The translations under genes and the position numbers were made by a program. Below the pieces are notes generated by a model. It was not told the DNA's origin. It made no database searches and saw only the letters and a list, made by a program, of their open reading frames with translations. 14,229 bases of DNA from CAYSPU01 sp964432995 (GTDB lineage: Bacteria; Verrucomicrobiota; Verrucomicrobiia; Limisphaerales; JAHDYP01): NCBI GenBank assembly GCA_964432995.1, contig CAYSPU010000153.1:1-14229 (forward strand). The letters run 5' to 3'. This document shows, piece by piece, positions 1 through 6,906 of the stretch (position 1 is its first letter; the number at the start of each line of letters is the position of its first letter).

Positions 1-972
1 GGGCGATTCCACCTGACAGACGGCGAGCAGGCGATCCCACGACTGCCGCAGAGCCGCGAAGGCGGCGGCGACGTTCCGGCCGTCAAGGTACTTCGCGATG
101 ACCGGGGCGACCGTCTTCTTGTTGAGCGTCTGGGAGTGCGGCGGGGCGAACTTGCGGTCCGCCGGGTTTTCGTGGTAGCCGAGCACGAAGAAGACCTCCT
201 TCGTTTCGCCGGGACGGAGGTTCACTCTGACGTGGTGCGAGCCGTGCGGCGCCCAGCCATGAGCGATCGAGTTGAACGATCGGCCGCGCTCGACGGCGGC
301 GGGGTTGTCCCAGCCGCGATAGGGGCCGAGGAAACTGTCGCGCTGGGTGTCGAAGCCGGCGAGATTCTCCGAGCAGGCGAAATAGGCGAAGTGATTGCGG
401 CGCTCGCGGTATTCGGTCTTGTGGTAGATGACACCGTCGGCGACCTCGACCTGGCCGGTGCTGAAGTTGCGCTGGAAGTTGGTGGCGTCGTCCTGGGCAT
501 CCCAGAGGCAGAACTCGATGCTGGAGAAGAGCGAAAGCCTGACAGGTCGCTTGCGGCGGTTGGTGATCCGGGTCCACCAGATTTCGAGCGTCTGGCCGAG
601 GGGGACGAAGTAGGTGGTGTGGGCATCGATGCCGGCGAAGGTGGAGCCGATCCTGGTGTAACCCAGGCCGTGGCGGCACTCGTAGTTCCGCAGTGGGCTG
701 CGGGTGGGTTGCCATGAGGGCGACCAGAACTGGCCGGTGCCGTTGTCGCGCAGATACAGGTAACGGCCGCCGACGTCGAACGGGGCGTGGTTGTAGCGGT
801 AGCGCGTGAGGCGGCGCAGGCGGGCGTCGCGGTAGAACGAGTAGCCGCCGGCGGTGTTGGAGATCAGGCCAAAATAGGATTCGCAGCCGAGGTAGTTGAT
901 CCAGGGGAGCGGCGTGTCAGGCCGGGTGATGACGTACTCGCGGCTGGCATCGTCGAAGTGTCCGTAGCGCAT
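1..972 (-). CDS. GH94 cellobiose phosphorylase, N-terminal 324 residues (runs off the left edge)
   Basis: The reading frame opens at ATG 972 with MRYGHFDDASREYVITRP and stays open to base 1, so the gene lacks its 3' end only because of the window edge. The visible part is the N-terminal beta-sandwich of glycoside hydrolase family 94. It resembles characterised cellobiose phosphorylases (Cellvibrio gilvus type) almost line for line: PWINYLG (residues 24-30), GGYSFYRDARLRRLTRYRYN (42-61), GGRYLYLRD (68-76), WSPSWQP (83-89), SIEFCLWDAQDDATNFQRN (151-169), YHKTEYRERRNHFAYFA (about 183-199). The family cleaves cellobiose with phosphate to glucose 1-phosphate and glucose, in the cytoplasm; no signal peptide is seen, in agreement. 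The catalytic (alpha/alpha)6 barrel with its acid residue lies beyond the window. No Shine-Dalgarno sequence precedes the start; the leader is pyrimidine-rich. The gene follows a GH5 hydrolase and a symporter. Cellobiose specificity is inferred from similarity over the N-terminus only; another GH94 activity is possible but less likely. Confidence 0.93.
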   Translation of the reverse strand, partial: MRYGHFDDASREYVITRPDTPLPWINYLGCESYFGLISNTAGGYSFYRDARLRRLTRYRYNHAPFDVGGRYLYLRDNGTGQFWSPSWQPTRSPLRNYECRHGLGYTRIGSTFAGIDAHTTYFVPLGQTLEIWWTRITNRRKRPVRLSLFSSIEFCLWDAQDDATNFQRNFSTGQVEVADGVIYHKTEYRERRNHFAYFACSENLAGFDTQRDSFLGPYRGWDNPAAVERGRSFNSIAHGWAPHGSHHVRVNLRPGETKEVFFVLGYHENPADRKFAPPHSQTLNKKTVAPVIAKYLDGRNVAAAFAALRQSWDRLLAVCQVESP

Positions 973-998
973 GAGGATCGAGGGTTGGGAGAGGGTTC

Positions 999-1030
999 AA
1001 CCACGGATGGACACAGATGAACACGGATGA
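999..1030. repeat. Short dispersed repeat of the 'ccacggatggacacagatg' type
   Basis: This 32-bp stretch reads aaccacggatggacacagat followed by gaacacggatga. It is made of three imperfect copies of a CACGGATG/CACAGATG word (cacggatg, cacagatg, cacggatg). Sequences of this kind occur as small dispersed non-coding repeats in Verrucomicrobiota and Planctomycetota genomes, which is recalled knowledge and not checked here. It lies 26 bp upstream of the GH94 start codon, in the gap after the symporter gene. No function is visible. Confidence 0.6.
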
Positions 1031-1043
1031 AACCAGAGGAGGG

Positions 1044-1116
1044 TTGACGCGAATCTCGCGAATTATTGCGAAGCGAGTTCGCAGCCATTCGCGCGAGTTC
1101 GCGCAATTCGCGTCAA
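1044..1116. repeat. Imperfect inverted repeat in a GCGAAT-rich intergenic block
   Basis: The 187-bp gap between the symporter stop (1160) and the GH94 start (972) holds no gene. Its core is an inverted repeat: the arm at 1044-1062 (ttgacgcgaatctcgcgaa) pairs with 1098-1116 (ttcgcgcaattcgcgtcaa), 17 of 19 positions matching. The 35-nt loop is itself built from degenerate words such as gcgaag, cgagttcgc and attcgcgcgag. Similar words continue to about 1145. There is no T-tract after the stem on the minus strand, so a classical intrinsic terminator is not supported. It looks like a dispersed palindromic element and could act as an mRNA stem between the symporter and GH94. Confidence 0.6.
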
Positions 1117-1159
1117 AGTCGTTGGCTGTTCGCGATCATTCGCGGGGCGAGTGGTTGGA

Positions 1160-3007
1160 TTAGGTTGTTCTCGTAATCGCGCTGTCTCTTTCGAGTTTAT
1201 CAAACCAGGTGAACTTGAGGATGGCCGACGTGATCAGCAGCACGCCGATGGCGATCCAGAGGGCCTTCCAACTGCGGAAGATGAAGTAGACGGGGATGGT
1301 CCAGAGGGGGATTTGCCAGACGATGGCGACCAGGCAGTTGAACATGTCGCGAGCGAAGCTGGAGTCGCGGCGGAAGGCCGGGTCATCCCTCAAAACCGCG
1401 GCGTGGACGGGGCCCCACCAGCCCCACGGTCGGACCTGCCTGTAGAATTTCTTAAGAATCTCTTCCTCTTCCGGTTCGGTGAGGAGGCTGCCGAGCACGC
1501 AGCCGAGGAGGGAGAGCAGGAGGATGATGCCGAAGCTGGCGAAGGTGGGCAGGCCGGAGCTGGGGAAGAAGCGGGGCACGACGAGGGCGGCGGCGATGCC
1601 GACGAGCATGCCCCAGAAATAGCCGAAGCCGTTCAAGCGGTGCCAATGCCACTTGAGGACGTTGGCGGCGGTGTAGCCACCCCAGAGCCCCTGCACAATC
1701 CACTGCGTCATCTGGTTCACGGACTCCGCCATGAGCCCGAACGCGAAGCCGATGGCGAGGATGATGGTTTGCGAGATGTAGCTGACGACGACGTAGTGGC
1801 GGCTCGAGGCCTGGGGCTTGTAGTAGCGCTTGTAGAGGTCGTTGACGAGATACGCCCCGCCGGCATTGAGGGTGGCGGAGAACGTCGACATGAAGGCCGC
1901 CAACAGCCCGGCCATGAGCAGGCCCACCAGGCCCACGGGGATGAACTCCTTGATCACAAACGGCAACACCATCTCGAAGTCGATCTGCCGCACGCCATCG
2001 ACCACTTTGGTGACGTCCGGATCCAGCGCGGCGAACTTGGGTCCGAGGAATTTGAGGCCGAGCAGGGTGATGGCGGCGATGAGGATCCAGCGGGGGAGCA
2101 GGCAGGCGGAGACGATGCCGCTCATGAACGCGGCTTCGCGCGGGGTGCGGGCGGCGAGGATACGCTGCATGTCGTAGTTCGGGGCCGGGCCGGCGATGCT
2201 GACCAGCATTCCCTTGAACACCATCGCGATGAAGAAACACATGAAGAAACTGTAGCCGTCGGTTGCGATGTTCCGTTCGAGAGCGGGAATCAGGTGGTTC
2301 CAGTCGAGGTCCAGTTTCCAGCCGAAGGCGAGGCTGTCCCAGCCGGCGGGGACGAGCGCGGCGATTTCCGTGCCGGACACTTTGGCCATGGCGATGGCCG
2401 CGATGAGCACGGCGCAGAGGGCCATGATCACGAATTGGGCGATGTCGGTGATGACCACGCCAATCATGCCGCCGAGCAGGACGTAAATGGCGGTAATGCC
2501 CATGACGATGACAGCATAGGTGTTGGCGGAAAGGTCCCACGGCAGAAAGGTCTTGGAGAATTTGCCCATTCCCTGGAAATCGTAGGCGATGAAGCCGACG
2601 ACGCTGATGATGGCAAAGATAACGATGATGACGCGGGAGAGTTCACCGCCGCGGCCGGCGCCAAAGCGGGTGGTGATCCATTCGGCGCCCGTGAGCACGC
2701 CGGAACGTCGCACCCAACTGGCGAGGTAGATCATGAGGATGACCTGGTTGAACGTGGGCCAGAGCCACGGCAGCCAGGTGCCTTTCATGCCGTAGACGAA
2801 AAGGTTGTAGACCAGCCACATCGTGCCGGTGATGTCCCACATGGCGGAGGCGTTCGAGATCCCCAGCACCCACCAGGGCAGGGCGTTCCCCGCCAGGAAA
2901 TAGGAGTTCATGCTCTTCGACGCCCGCCGCATGACGGCGACGCCGATGGCGATCATCACCACGAAGTAGATCAGGATGATCGTGCTATCGATCCAGTGGA
3001 GTTGCAT
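1160..3007 (-). CDS. Sodium:solute symporter (SSS family), putative sugar transporter
   Basis: The 615-residue product is an inner-membrane secondary transporter of the SSS family (LeuT fold). Hydrophobic segments begin at once (residues 8-26). The family N-terminal signature is present as SYFLAGNALPWWVLGISNAS (35-54), followed by a GAEWITTRFG loop (107-116). The conserved segment GLVGLLMAGLLAAFMSTFSA (359-378) runs on into TLNAGGAYLVNDLYKRY; its Ser/Thr residues match the sodium-binding helix of the family. A charged EPEEEE linker (511-516) precedes two further C-terminal helices (about 555-577 and 583-600), giving the long form of the family. It lies 62 bp after the GH5 hydrolase and upstream of the GH94 phosphorylase, which suggests uptake of glucose, cellobiose or short oligosaccharides; this is inferred from context. 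SSS members more often carry monosaccharides. The ATG at 3007 starts the typical N-terminus; no Shine-Dalgarno sequence is visible and the leader is C-rich. Confidence 0.93.
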   Translation of the reverse strand: MQLHWIDSTIILIYFVVMIAIGVAVMRRASKSMNSYFLAGNALPWWVLGISNASAMWDITGTMWLVYNLFVYGMKGTWLPWLWPTFNQVILMIYLASWVRRSGVLTGAEWITTRFGAGRGGELSRVIIVIFAIISVVGFIAYDFQGMGKFSKTFLPWDLSANTYAVIVMGITAIYVLLGGMIGVVITDIAQFVIMALCAVLIAAIAMAKVSGTEIAALVPAGWDSLAFGWKLDLDWNHLIPALERNIATDGYSFFMCFFIAMVFKGMLVSIAGPAPNYDMQRILAARTPREAAFMSGIVSACLLPRWILIAAITLLGLKFLGPKFAALDPDVTKVVDGVRQIDFEMVLPFVIKEFIPVGLVGLLMAGLLAAFMSTFSATLNAGGAYLVNDLYKRYYKPQASSRHYVVVSYISQTIILAIGFAFGLMAESVNQMTQWIVQGLWGGYTAANVLKWHWHRLNGFGYFWGMLVGIAAALVVPRFFPSSGLPTFASFGIILLLSLLGCVLGSLLTEPEEEEILKKFYRQVRPWGWWGPVHAAVLRDDPAFRRDSSFARDMFNCLVAIVWQIPLWTIPVYFIFRSWKALWIAIGVLLITSAILKFTWFDKLERDSAITRTT

Positions 3008-3069
3008 GGGGTGATGGGGCTCGATTTGCGGTTCGAGGGTGGGAGGGAAGCGCCAGGAATGTCAGGGCC

Positions 3070-4152
3070 TCAAGGGAGTGGGGTTTGGAGCGCCTTCTTG
3101 AAGTATCGACCCTGCCGGCTGGGGGTGAACTGCCAGTCCGTGAACAGCGTCGGCGCCCAGTCGGGGTCGAATGCCCAGACGCTGTAGGAGATGCCCCGCT
3201 TGGCGCAGTAGGCAGTGATCGCATCGCCGTAGCTCTCGTCGGAGATGACCGGCACGTGGGCTCCGGGATCGTCAGCGCCGCAGAACCCAATCTCACTGAG
3301 GAAGAGCGGGTAGTTCTCCGCCGCAAATCCCCAGTCCCTGGTCCACTGGTCCTCCCAGGGTTTCTGGCGCTTCATCGGGTAGGGGTGCGAGACGTAGCCG
3401 ATCCCCTCGGCTTTCACGGGGTCCTTGGCCACGGGCGTCAGGTCGTAACCCCAGTCGAAGCCGGCGACCAGGGGAACGGCCCGGGCGCCGTTGGCGCGGA
3501 CGATGATGATGAGTTCCTCGATCAGTTCCCTCCACTGCGCCCAGGTGCAGGTGCCCAACTGCCCGTTGTAGGTGGTGGGCTCGTTGAACAACTCGAAGAA
3601 GGCCACCGTGGTGTTGGTTCGGTAGTGTTGGGAGAGGGTCCGCCAGAACTCGAAGGTCTCCTTCTTGGAGGTTTCGTAGAGACCCGAGTTGTAGAGTGGC
3701 GAGCTGTTAAACTGGAACAGCTCGGAGCGGAGGTTGCCGATGCTGTGCCAGTCGATGATGACATACATCCCCAACTCGCCGGCCCAGGCGACGCCCTGGT
3801 CGAGCAGCTTGAGATAGCTCTCCGGACCGCGGGCGCGCCACGCCACGGGATGCACGGGGAAGCGAACGAGGTTGGCGCCCCAGGCCTTCGCTTGTTCGAA
3901 GTACTCCCGGTTCCAGTGCCTGTTCCGAGCCAGCTTGTCCGGCTCGCTGGTGTCCAGACCGCGGAGGACTACGGTTTTCCCCTCGGCATTCACGAAGGCA
4001 TTGCCCTTCACGCTGATCCGACTGAGGGAGGCGGCGTGGCTGGTGGGCAGGCAGGCGAGGGCGAGAACGCCCAGCGCGGTCAAGGTGCCGAGGCTCAGGG
4101 CGCGCGGCCGGTGCGCGACGCCTCGCGACCCGAGAAAAAGCCGATGAGCCAT
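3070..4152 (-). CDS. Secreted GH5-type cellulase / beta-glucanase
   Basis: The 360-residue product has an n-region rich in Arg (to about residue 17), a hydrophobic stretch (20-34) and a likely signal peptidase site after SHA (38-40), so it is exported. The rest is a single (beta/alpha)8 barrel of the GH5 cellulase type (BglC-like). The hallmarks are NLVRFPVHP (94-102), IIDWHSIGN (132-140), the acid/base glutamate in FELFNEP (E191), HPYP (256-259), the nucleophile in LFLSEIGF (E287) and the substrate tryptophan in SVWAFDPDW (W326). Both catalytic glutamates are intact, so the enzyme should be active. The likely reaction is endo-hydrolysis of beta-1,4-glucan; a mannanase or other GH5 specificity cannot be excluded. 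No carbohydrate-binding module or dockerin is present. The gene lies 15 bp after the oxidoreductase stop and 62 bp before the symporter. The leader reads CCACCTCCC on the mRNA strand, with no Shine-Dalgarno sequence. Confidence 0.9.
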   Translation of the reverse strand: MAHRLFLGSRGVAHRPRALSLGTLTALGVLALACLPTSHAASLSRISVKGNAFVNAEGKTVVLRGLDTSEPDKLARNRHWNREYFEQAKAWGANLVRFPVHPVAWRARGPESYLKLLDQGVAWAGELGMYVIIDWHSIGNLRSELFQFNSSPLYNSGLYETSKKETFEFWRTLSQHYRTNTTVAFFELFNEPTTYNGQLGTCTWAQWRELIEELIIIVRANGARAVPLVAGFDWGYDLTPVAKDPVKAEGIGYVSHPYPMKRQKPWEDQWTRDWGFAAENYPLFLSEIGFCGADDPGAHVPVISDESYGDAITAYCAKRGISYSVWAFDPDWAPTLFTDWQFTPSRQGRYFKKALQTPLP

Positions 4153-4167
4153 AGACTGGGAGGTGGA

Positions 4168-5850
4168 TCAGACTTTCTTCGGGACGACGTAGGGGGCGCG
4201 GTAATTGCGGGTGAGCAACTGGTTGGCGGCGTCGTTGCGTTTGAAGGTCTCCTTGGAGGGACTCATGGTGAGCACCGGGCCGAGGGCGAGCTGGTCCCTG
4301 GTGAGGTCGATCCCGTTGGCTTCGAGATGAGCGGCCATGCGCTCGAAGGTCTCGACGGCCTCCGGTTCGTTGCGGATGGCTTCGCGGATCTGGCCGGGGG
4401 CAGCGTGTTGGCCGAGGCGGATCGAGACGTTGCCGGTGTGGCAGAGGGCGCTCGAGATGTGACCTTCGAGGATATCGGCGGTGAGGTCGGTATGTTTGCG
4501 GCTGCGAACGGCCTTGATGAAGTTCTCGTAGTGGTCGTCGGAACCGGACCAGGACTTGATCTCCTTGCCGGCGGTGTCGAAGGCGACGGCGCTGTTGTAG
4601 TCGGGAACGCGGACGAGTCCGCCTTCGCAATGAATGATGACGCCGATGCTGGCGCCGTGAAAGCGGTCCATGTTCCGGTTCCACTCATTGTCCGTCCGGA
4701 ACTGGTGGGCCTTCGGGAGACCGCGGACTTCGAAGATGAGCGGGGCCTTCTTGTAGTCCTGAAAGACGAACTGGGTGTTGGGGGTCTGGCCGTCGTCGAT
4801 GTAGCCGAGTCGGGCGCCCACGCTGAACACCGCCGGGGCGAGTTGGGATTCGCCGAGGAACCAGCGGGCGATGTCCATTTGGTGGATGCCCTGGTTGCCG
4901 AGGTCGCCGTTCCCGGTGTCCCAGACCCAGTGCCAATCGTAGTGGAGCCGCTGGCGCAGGAGCGGCACCTTGGGGGCGGGGCCGCACCAGAGATCGTAGT
5001 CGATGTTGGCGGGGATGGGTTGAGGGCCGTCCACCTTGCCGATGCTGCGGCGGGGTTTGTAGCAGAGGCCGCGAGCGACAAGGATTTTGCCCAGTTGACC
5101 GGACTGGACCCATTCGACGGCCTGGCGGATGCCGCGGCTGGAACGGCATTGGGTGCCGGCGGCGACGATGCGTTTGTATTTGCGGGCGGCGAGGACGGCT
5201 TGGCGGCCTTCCCAGACGTTGTGGGAGACGGGTTTCTCGACATAGACGTCTTTGCCAGCCTGGCAGGCCCAGATGATGCCGAGCGCGTGCCAATGGTTCG
5301 GCGTGGCAATCGTGATGGCGTCAATGTCGGGATTCTCGAGGAGTTGCCGGATGTCGGTGTAGCCCGCGACCTTTTCGTTGCGTTTGGCGAAGGAATCGAC
5401 GCCGGCGTCGAGGATCTTGCGGTCGGCGTCGCAGAGGGCGACGATGCGGACTCCGGCGGACTCGAGTTTGCGCATCCCGCTGATGTGGTCGCCGCCGCGG
5501 CCGCCGAAGCCGACCACAGCGACGCGGATGGTGTCGTTGGCGCCGGGGACCCGGGCCCAGGAGTAAGAGGGGATGGCCAGAGCAGCGGAGGCGAAGGCGG
5601 TTCGCTGGAGGAATTGGCGGCGGCTGAGCTGGTTGTCCCGAATGCTGGTAGGGACGCGCGGCCGCGCGCGTCCTGCAGATCGGGCTTGCGACAAGGAACC
5701 GCTTGGACGCCCGAGGCCGGGCGTCCCTACCTGCTGACGCTGGTCACTGCCCAGACTGGCAGGGTGCTCCCATGGCGTGCTGGGAAGACACGAAGGATCT
5801 TCAATGTGAGACCGCGCTCCGGAGTGGATAGGAGGATTCATGGGGGGCAT
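4168..5850 (-). CDS. Gfo/Idh/MocA family oxidoreductase with Tat signal; start uncertain
   Basis: NAD(P)-dependent sugar-type oxidoreductase. Numbered from ATG 5850 (560 residues), the twin-arginine motif is SRRQFLQ (76-82), followed by a hydrophobic stretch and cleavage near SYSWA (95-99). The Rossmann fold carries VGFGGRGG (113-120), the family EKP motif is VYVEKPVSHN (202-211), and the C-terminal domain has GDLGNQGIHQMDIARWFLG (315-333). Tat export means the protein folds with cofactor in the cytoplasm and acts in the periplasm; this is common in Planctomycetota and Verrucomicrobiota, where the substrate is mostly unknown. The first 75 residues look non-coding in character, and residues 41-68 are the translation of a REPIN-like element. 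Alternative starts are ATG 5841 and TTG 5694; the latter would give a normal 24-residue n-region. A longer frame opening at 6096 would overlap the upstream gene by over 200 bp and is not used. Neighbours are the PmoA-like lipoprotein (32 bp upstream) and GH5 (15 bp downstream). Confidence 0.88.
   Translation of the reverse strand: MPPMNPPIHSGARSHIEDPSCLPSTPWEHPASLGSDQRQQVGTPGLGRPSGSLSQARSAGRARPRVPTSIRDNQLSRRQFLQRTAFASAALAIPSYSWARVPGANDTIRVAVVGFGGRGGDHISGMRKLESAGVRIVALCDADRKILDAGVDSFAKRNEKVAGYTDIRQLLENPDIDAITIATPNHWHALGIIWACQAGKDVYVEKPVSHNVWEGRQAVLAARKYKRIVAAGTQCRSSRGIRQAVEWVQSGQLGKILVARGLCYKPRRSIGKVDGPQPIPANIDYDLWCGPAPKVPLLRQRLHYDWHWVWDTGNGDLGNQGIHQMDIARWFLGESQLAPAVFSVGARLGYIDDGQTPNTQFVFQDYKKAPLIFEVRGLPKAHQFRTDNEWNRNMDRFHGASIGVIIHCEGGLVRVPDYNSAVAFDTAGKEIKSWSGSDDHYENFIKAVRSRKHTDLTADILEGHISSALCHTGNVSIRLGQHAAPGQIREAIRNEPEAVETFERMAAHLEANGIDLTRDQLALGPVLTMSPSKETFKRNDAANQLLTRNYRAPYVVPKKV
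5648..5730. repeat. REPIN-like element: two inverted hairpins with GTAG/CTAC ends
   Basis: The element is symmetric over 83 bp. GTAG (5648-5651) is followed directly by a perfect 9-bp stem, 4-nt loop hairpin: ggacgcgcg (5652-5660), gccg loop, cgcgcgtcc (5665-5673). After a 31-nt spacer comes a second perfect 9-bp hairpin: ggacgcccg (5705-5713), aggc loop, cgggcgtcc (5718-5726), closed by CTAC (5727-5730). A GTAG tetranucleotide at the foot of a hairpin is the known hallmark of REP sequences handled by RAYT (Y1/TnpA-REP) transposases, and two in inverted orientation make a REPIN. It lies inside the 5' part of the oxidoreductase reading frame, upstream of its Tat motif. No RAYT gene is in the window. 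Confidence 0.82.
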
Positions 5851-5882
5851 GGGGTTGACAGTACAGATTGTGCAAGCGTGAG

Positions 5883-6872
5883 CTAGGGCTTGGCGGATTC
5901 GCGGGCGTAAGCTTCGTATTCTCTGGCGATCTGGGCGGCATCGGCGTCGCCGGGGTGCAACAGGATTCGGTAGCGGAAGGTGATGTTCTGGCCGGCGGGG
6001 ACGATCAAATCCCCAGTGCCGGCGGGTTTCTTCTCGAAATCGTGGATGCCGAACGGGTTCGCGGCGAAGAGGCCGTAATCGCGCACGTGCCACCACGTGG
6101 GATGCCGCGGGTTCGAGGGATGATCGAAGATGGTGACGCCGTACGTGGCGCCGCGGACCGGTCCGGAGTAGTCGACCCAGCGGGCGCGTTTCCCCCAGGT
6201 GTCGCCGTCGCGCACGCCTTCGCTGTTGAGGATGTGGCCGGTTGGCTTGCCTTTGTGGTAGCGGTTCGGGGCGAGGCGCATCGTTTCCGCCAGGCGCAGC
6301 GCGAAGGTGCCTTCCTTGGTGTCGCCGAAGCGGAGTGCGCCGTGGGACGCGTGGATCGTGACCTCGAAATCGAGGAGGCGGACGCCGGCACGACGATAGA
6401 AACGGAGGGTGCGTTCGTCCGTGCCGATGACGGTGCCGTCTTGAGCGACGAGGCGGTTGGCGGAACGGATCAGGCCCACATCCCGACCGGAGCGCAGTTC
6501 CAGGAACTTCTCGTGGATCGTGCGGCCGGCCTTGGCGCTCTCGGACCAGAAGTCGTGGCCGTTGACGTCGCCGTGGGCGAACCAGAAGGAACGGTGGTGG
6601 GGGTGGTCCTGTTCCTCTTCGGTGCCGGTCTCGATGGGCCAGGCGCGGGTCAACGGGACCCCACCCGGCGCGAGCAAGGGATAGAGGAAGGGACGCGACC
6701 CTCCCTGGTAGTGGTATTCGGTGAGGAGTTCACCGTCGATCTCGATGCGGATGCGATCGGCAAGTTGGCGGACCTGCACGCCGCTGGTATCGGGGGTGGT
6801 GGCGCAGGAGACAGCGCCGAAGGCAACGGCTGCGCCCAAGCCGAGGAGCAGGCGATACACTGGTTGGGACAT
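5883..6872 (-). CDS. PmoA-like (DUF6807) lipoprotein
   Basis: The 329-residue product begins with a short hydrophobic signal (residues 7-22) ending in AVSC, a plausible lipobox with Cys23 as the lipidated residue. A membrane-anchored periplasmic protein is therefore likely. Two signatures identify the PmoA/DUF6807 family: DHPHHRSFWFAHGDVNG (89-105) and, near the C-terminus, HPTWWHVRDYGLFAANPFG. The fold is expected to be a beta-sandwich resembling aldose epimerases. Despite the Pfam label there is no evidence for methane oxidation, and the histidine cluster suggests metal or carbohydrate binding (inference). The family often neighbours Gfo/Idh/MocA oxidoreductases, as here, where that gene starts 32 bp downstream, so the two may act on the same sugar-like substrate. 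It begins 34 bp after the stop of the BatD-BatE gene; no terminator is obvious in between. Confidence 0.88.
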   Translation of the reverse strand: MSQPVYRLLLGLGAAVAFGAVSCATTPDTSGVQVRQLADRIRIEIDGELLTEYHYQGGSRPFLYPLLAPGGVPLTRAWPIETGTEEEQDHPHHRSFWFAHGDVNGHDFWSESAKAGRTIHEKFLELRSGRDVGLIRSANRLVAQDGTVIGTDERTLRFYRRAGVRLLDFEVTIHASHGALRFGDTKEGTFALRLAETMRLAPNRYHKGKPTGHILNSEGVRDGDTWGKRARWVDYSGPVRGATYGVTIFDHPSNPRHPTWWHVRDYGLFAANPFGIHDFEKKPAGTGDLIVPAGQNITFRYRILLHPGDADAAQIAREYEAYARESAKP

Positions 6873-6906
6873 GCACGGGCATGCTAGGAACCCCCGGCGC
6901 GCAGGG

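Noticed and set aside
864..1106. Small minus-strand frame across the GH94 start
   Set aside because: It is a translation of the dispersed repeat and the antiphase of GH94; its residues (FIRVHLCPSVV) are a repeat artefact.
1044..1116. Intrinsic terminator after the symporter
   Set aside because: The loop is about 35 nt, the arms are imperfect and no T-tract follows on the transcribed strand.
1151..3187. Very long plus-strand frame (678 codons) opposite the symporter
   Set aside because: It is Asp/Glu/Gly/His-rich with no domain and mirrors the minus-strand transporter, which has clear family motifs. Long antisense frames are expected in GC-rich DNA.
5840..5881. Short plus-strand peptide (ATG at 5840 after GGAGG)
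   Set aside because: It has 13 codons only, with a good-looking GGAGG but no neighbour on that strand and no sign of conservation that can be judged here.
3085..5886. 933-codon plus-strand frame
   Set aside because: It spans two genuine minus-strand genes and the gap between them, has no recognisable domain, and its composition is that of an antisense shadow.
5851..6096. Upstream extension of the oxidoreductase frame to 6096
   Set aside because: It would overlap the PmoA-like gene by more than 200 bp and encodes Arg/Pro-rich shadow sequence.
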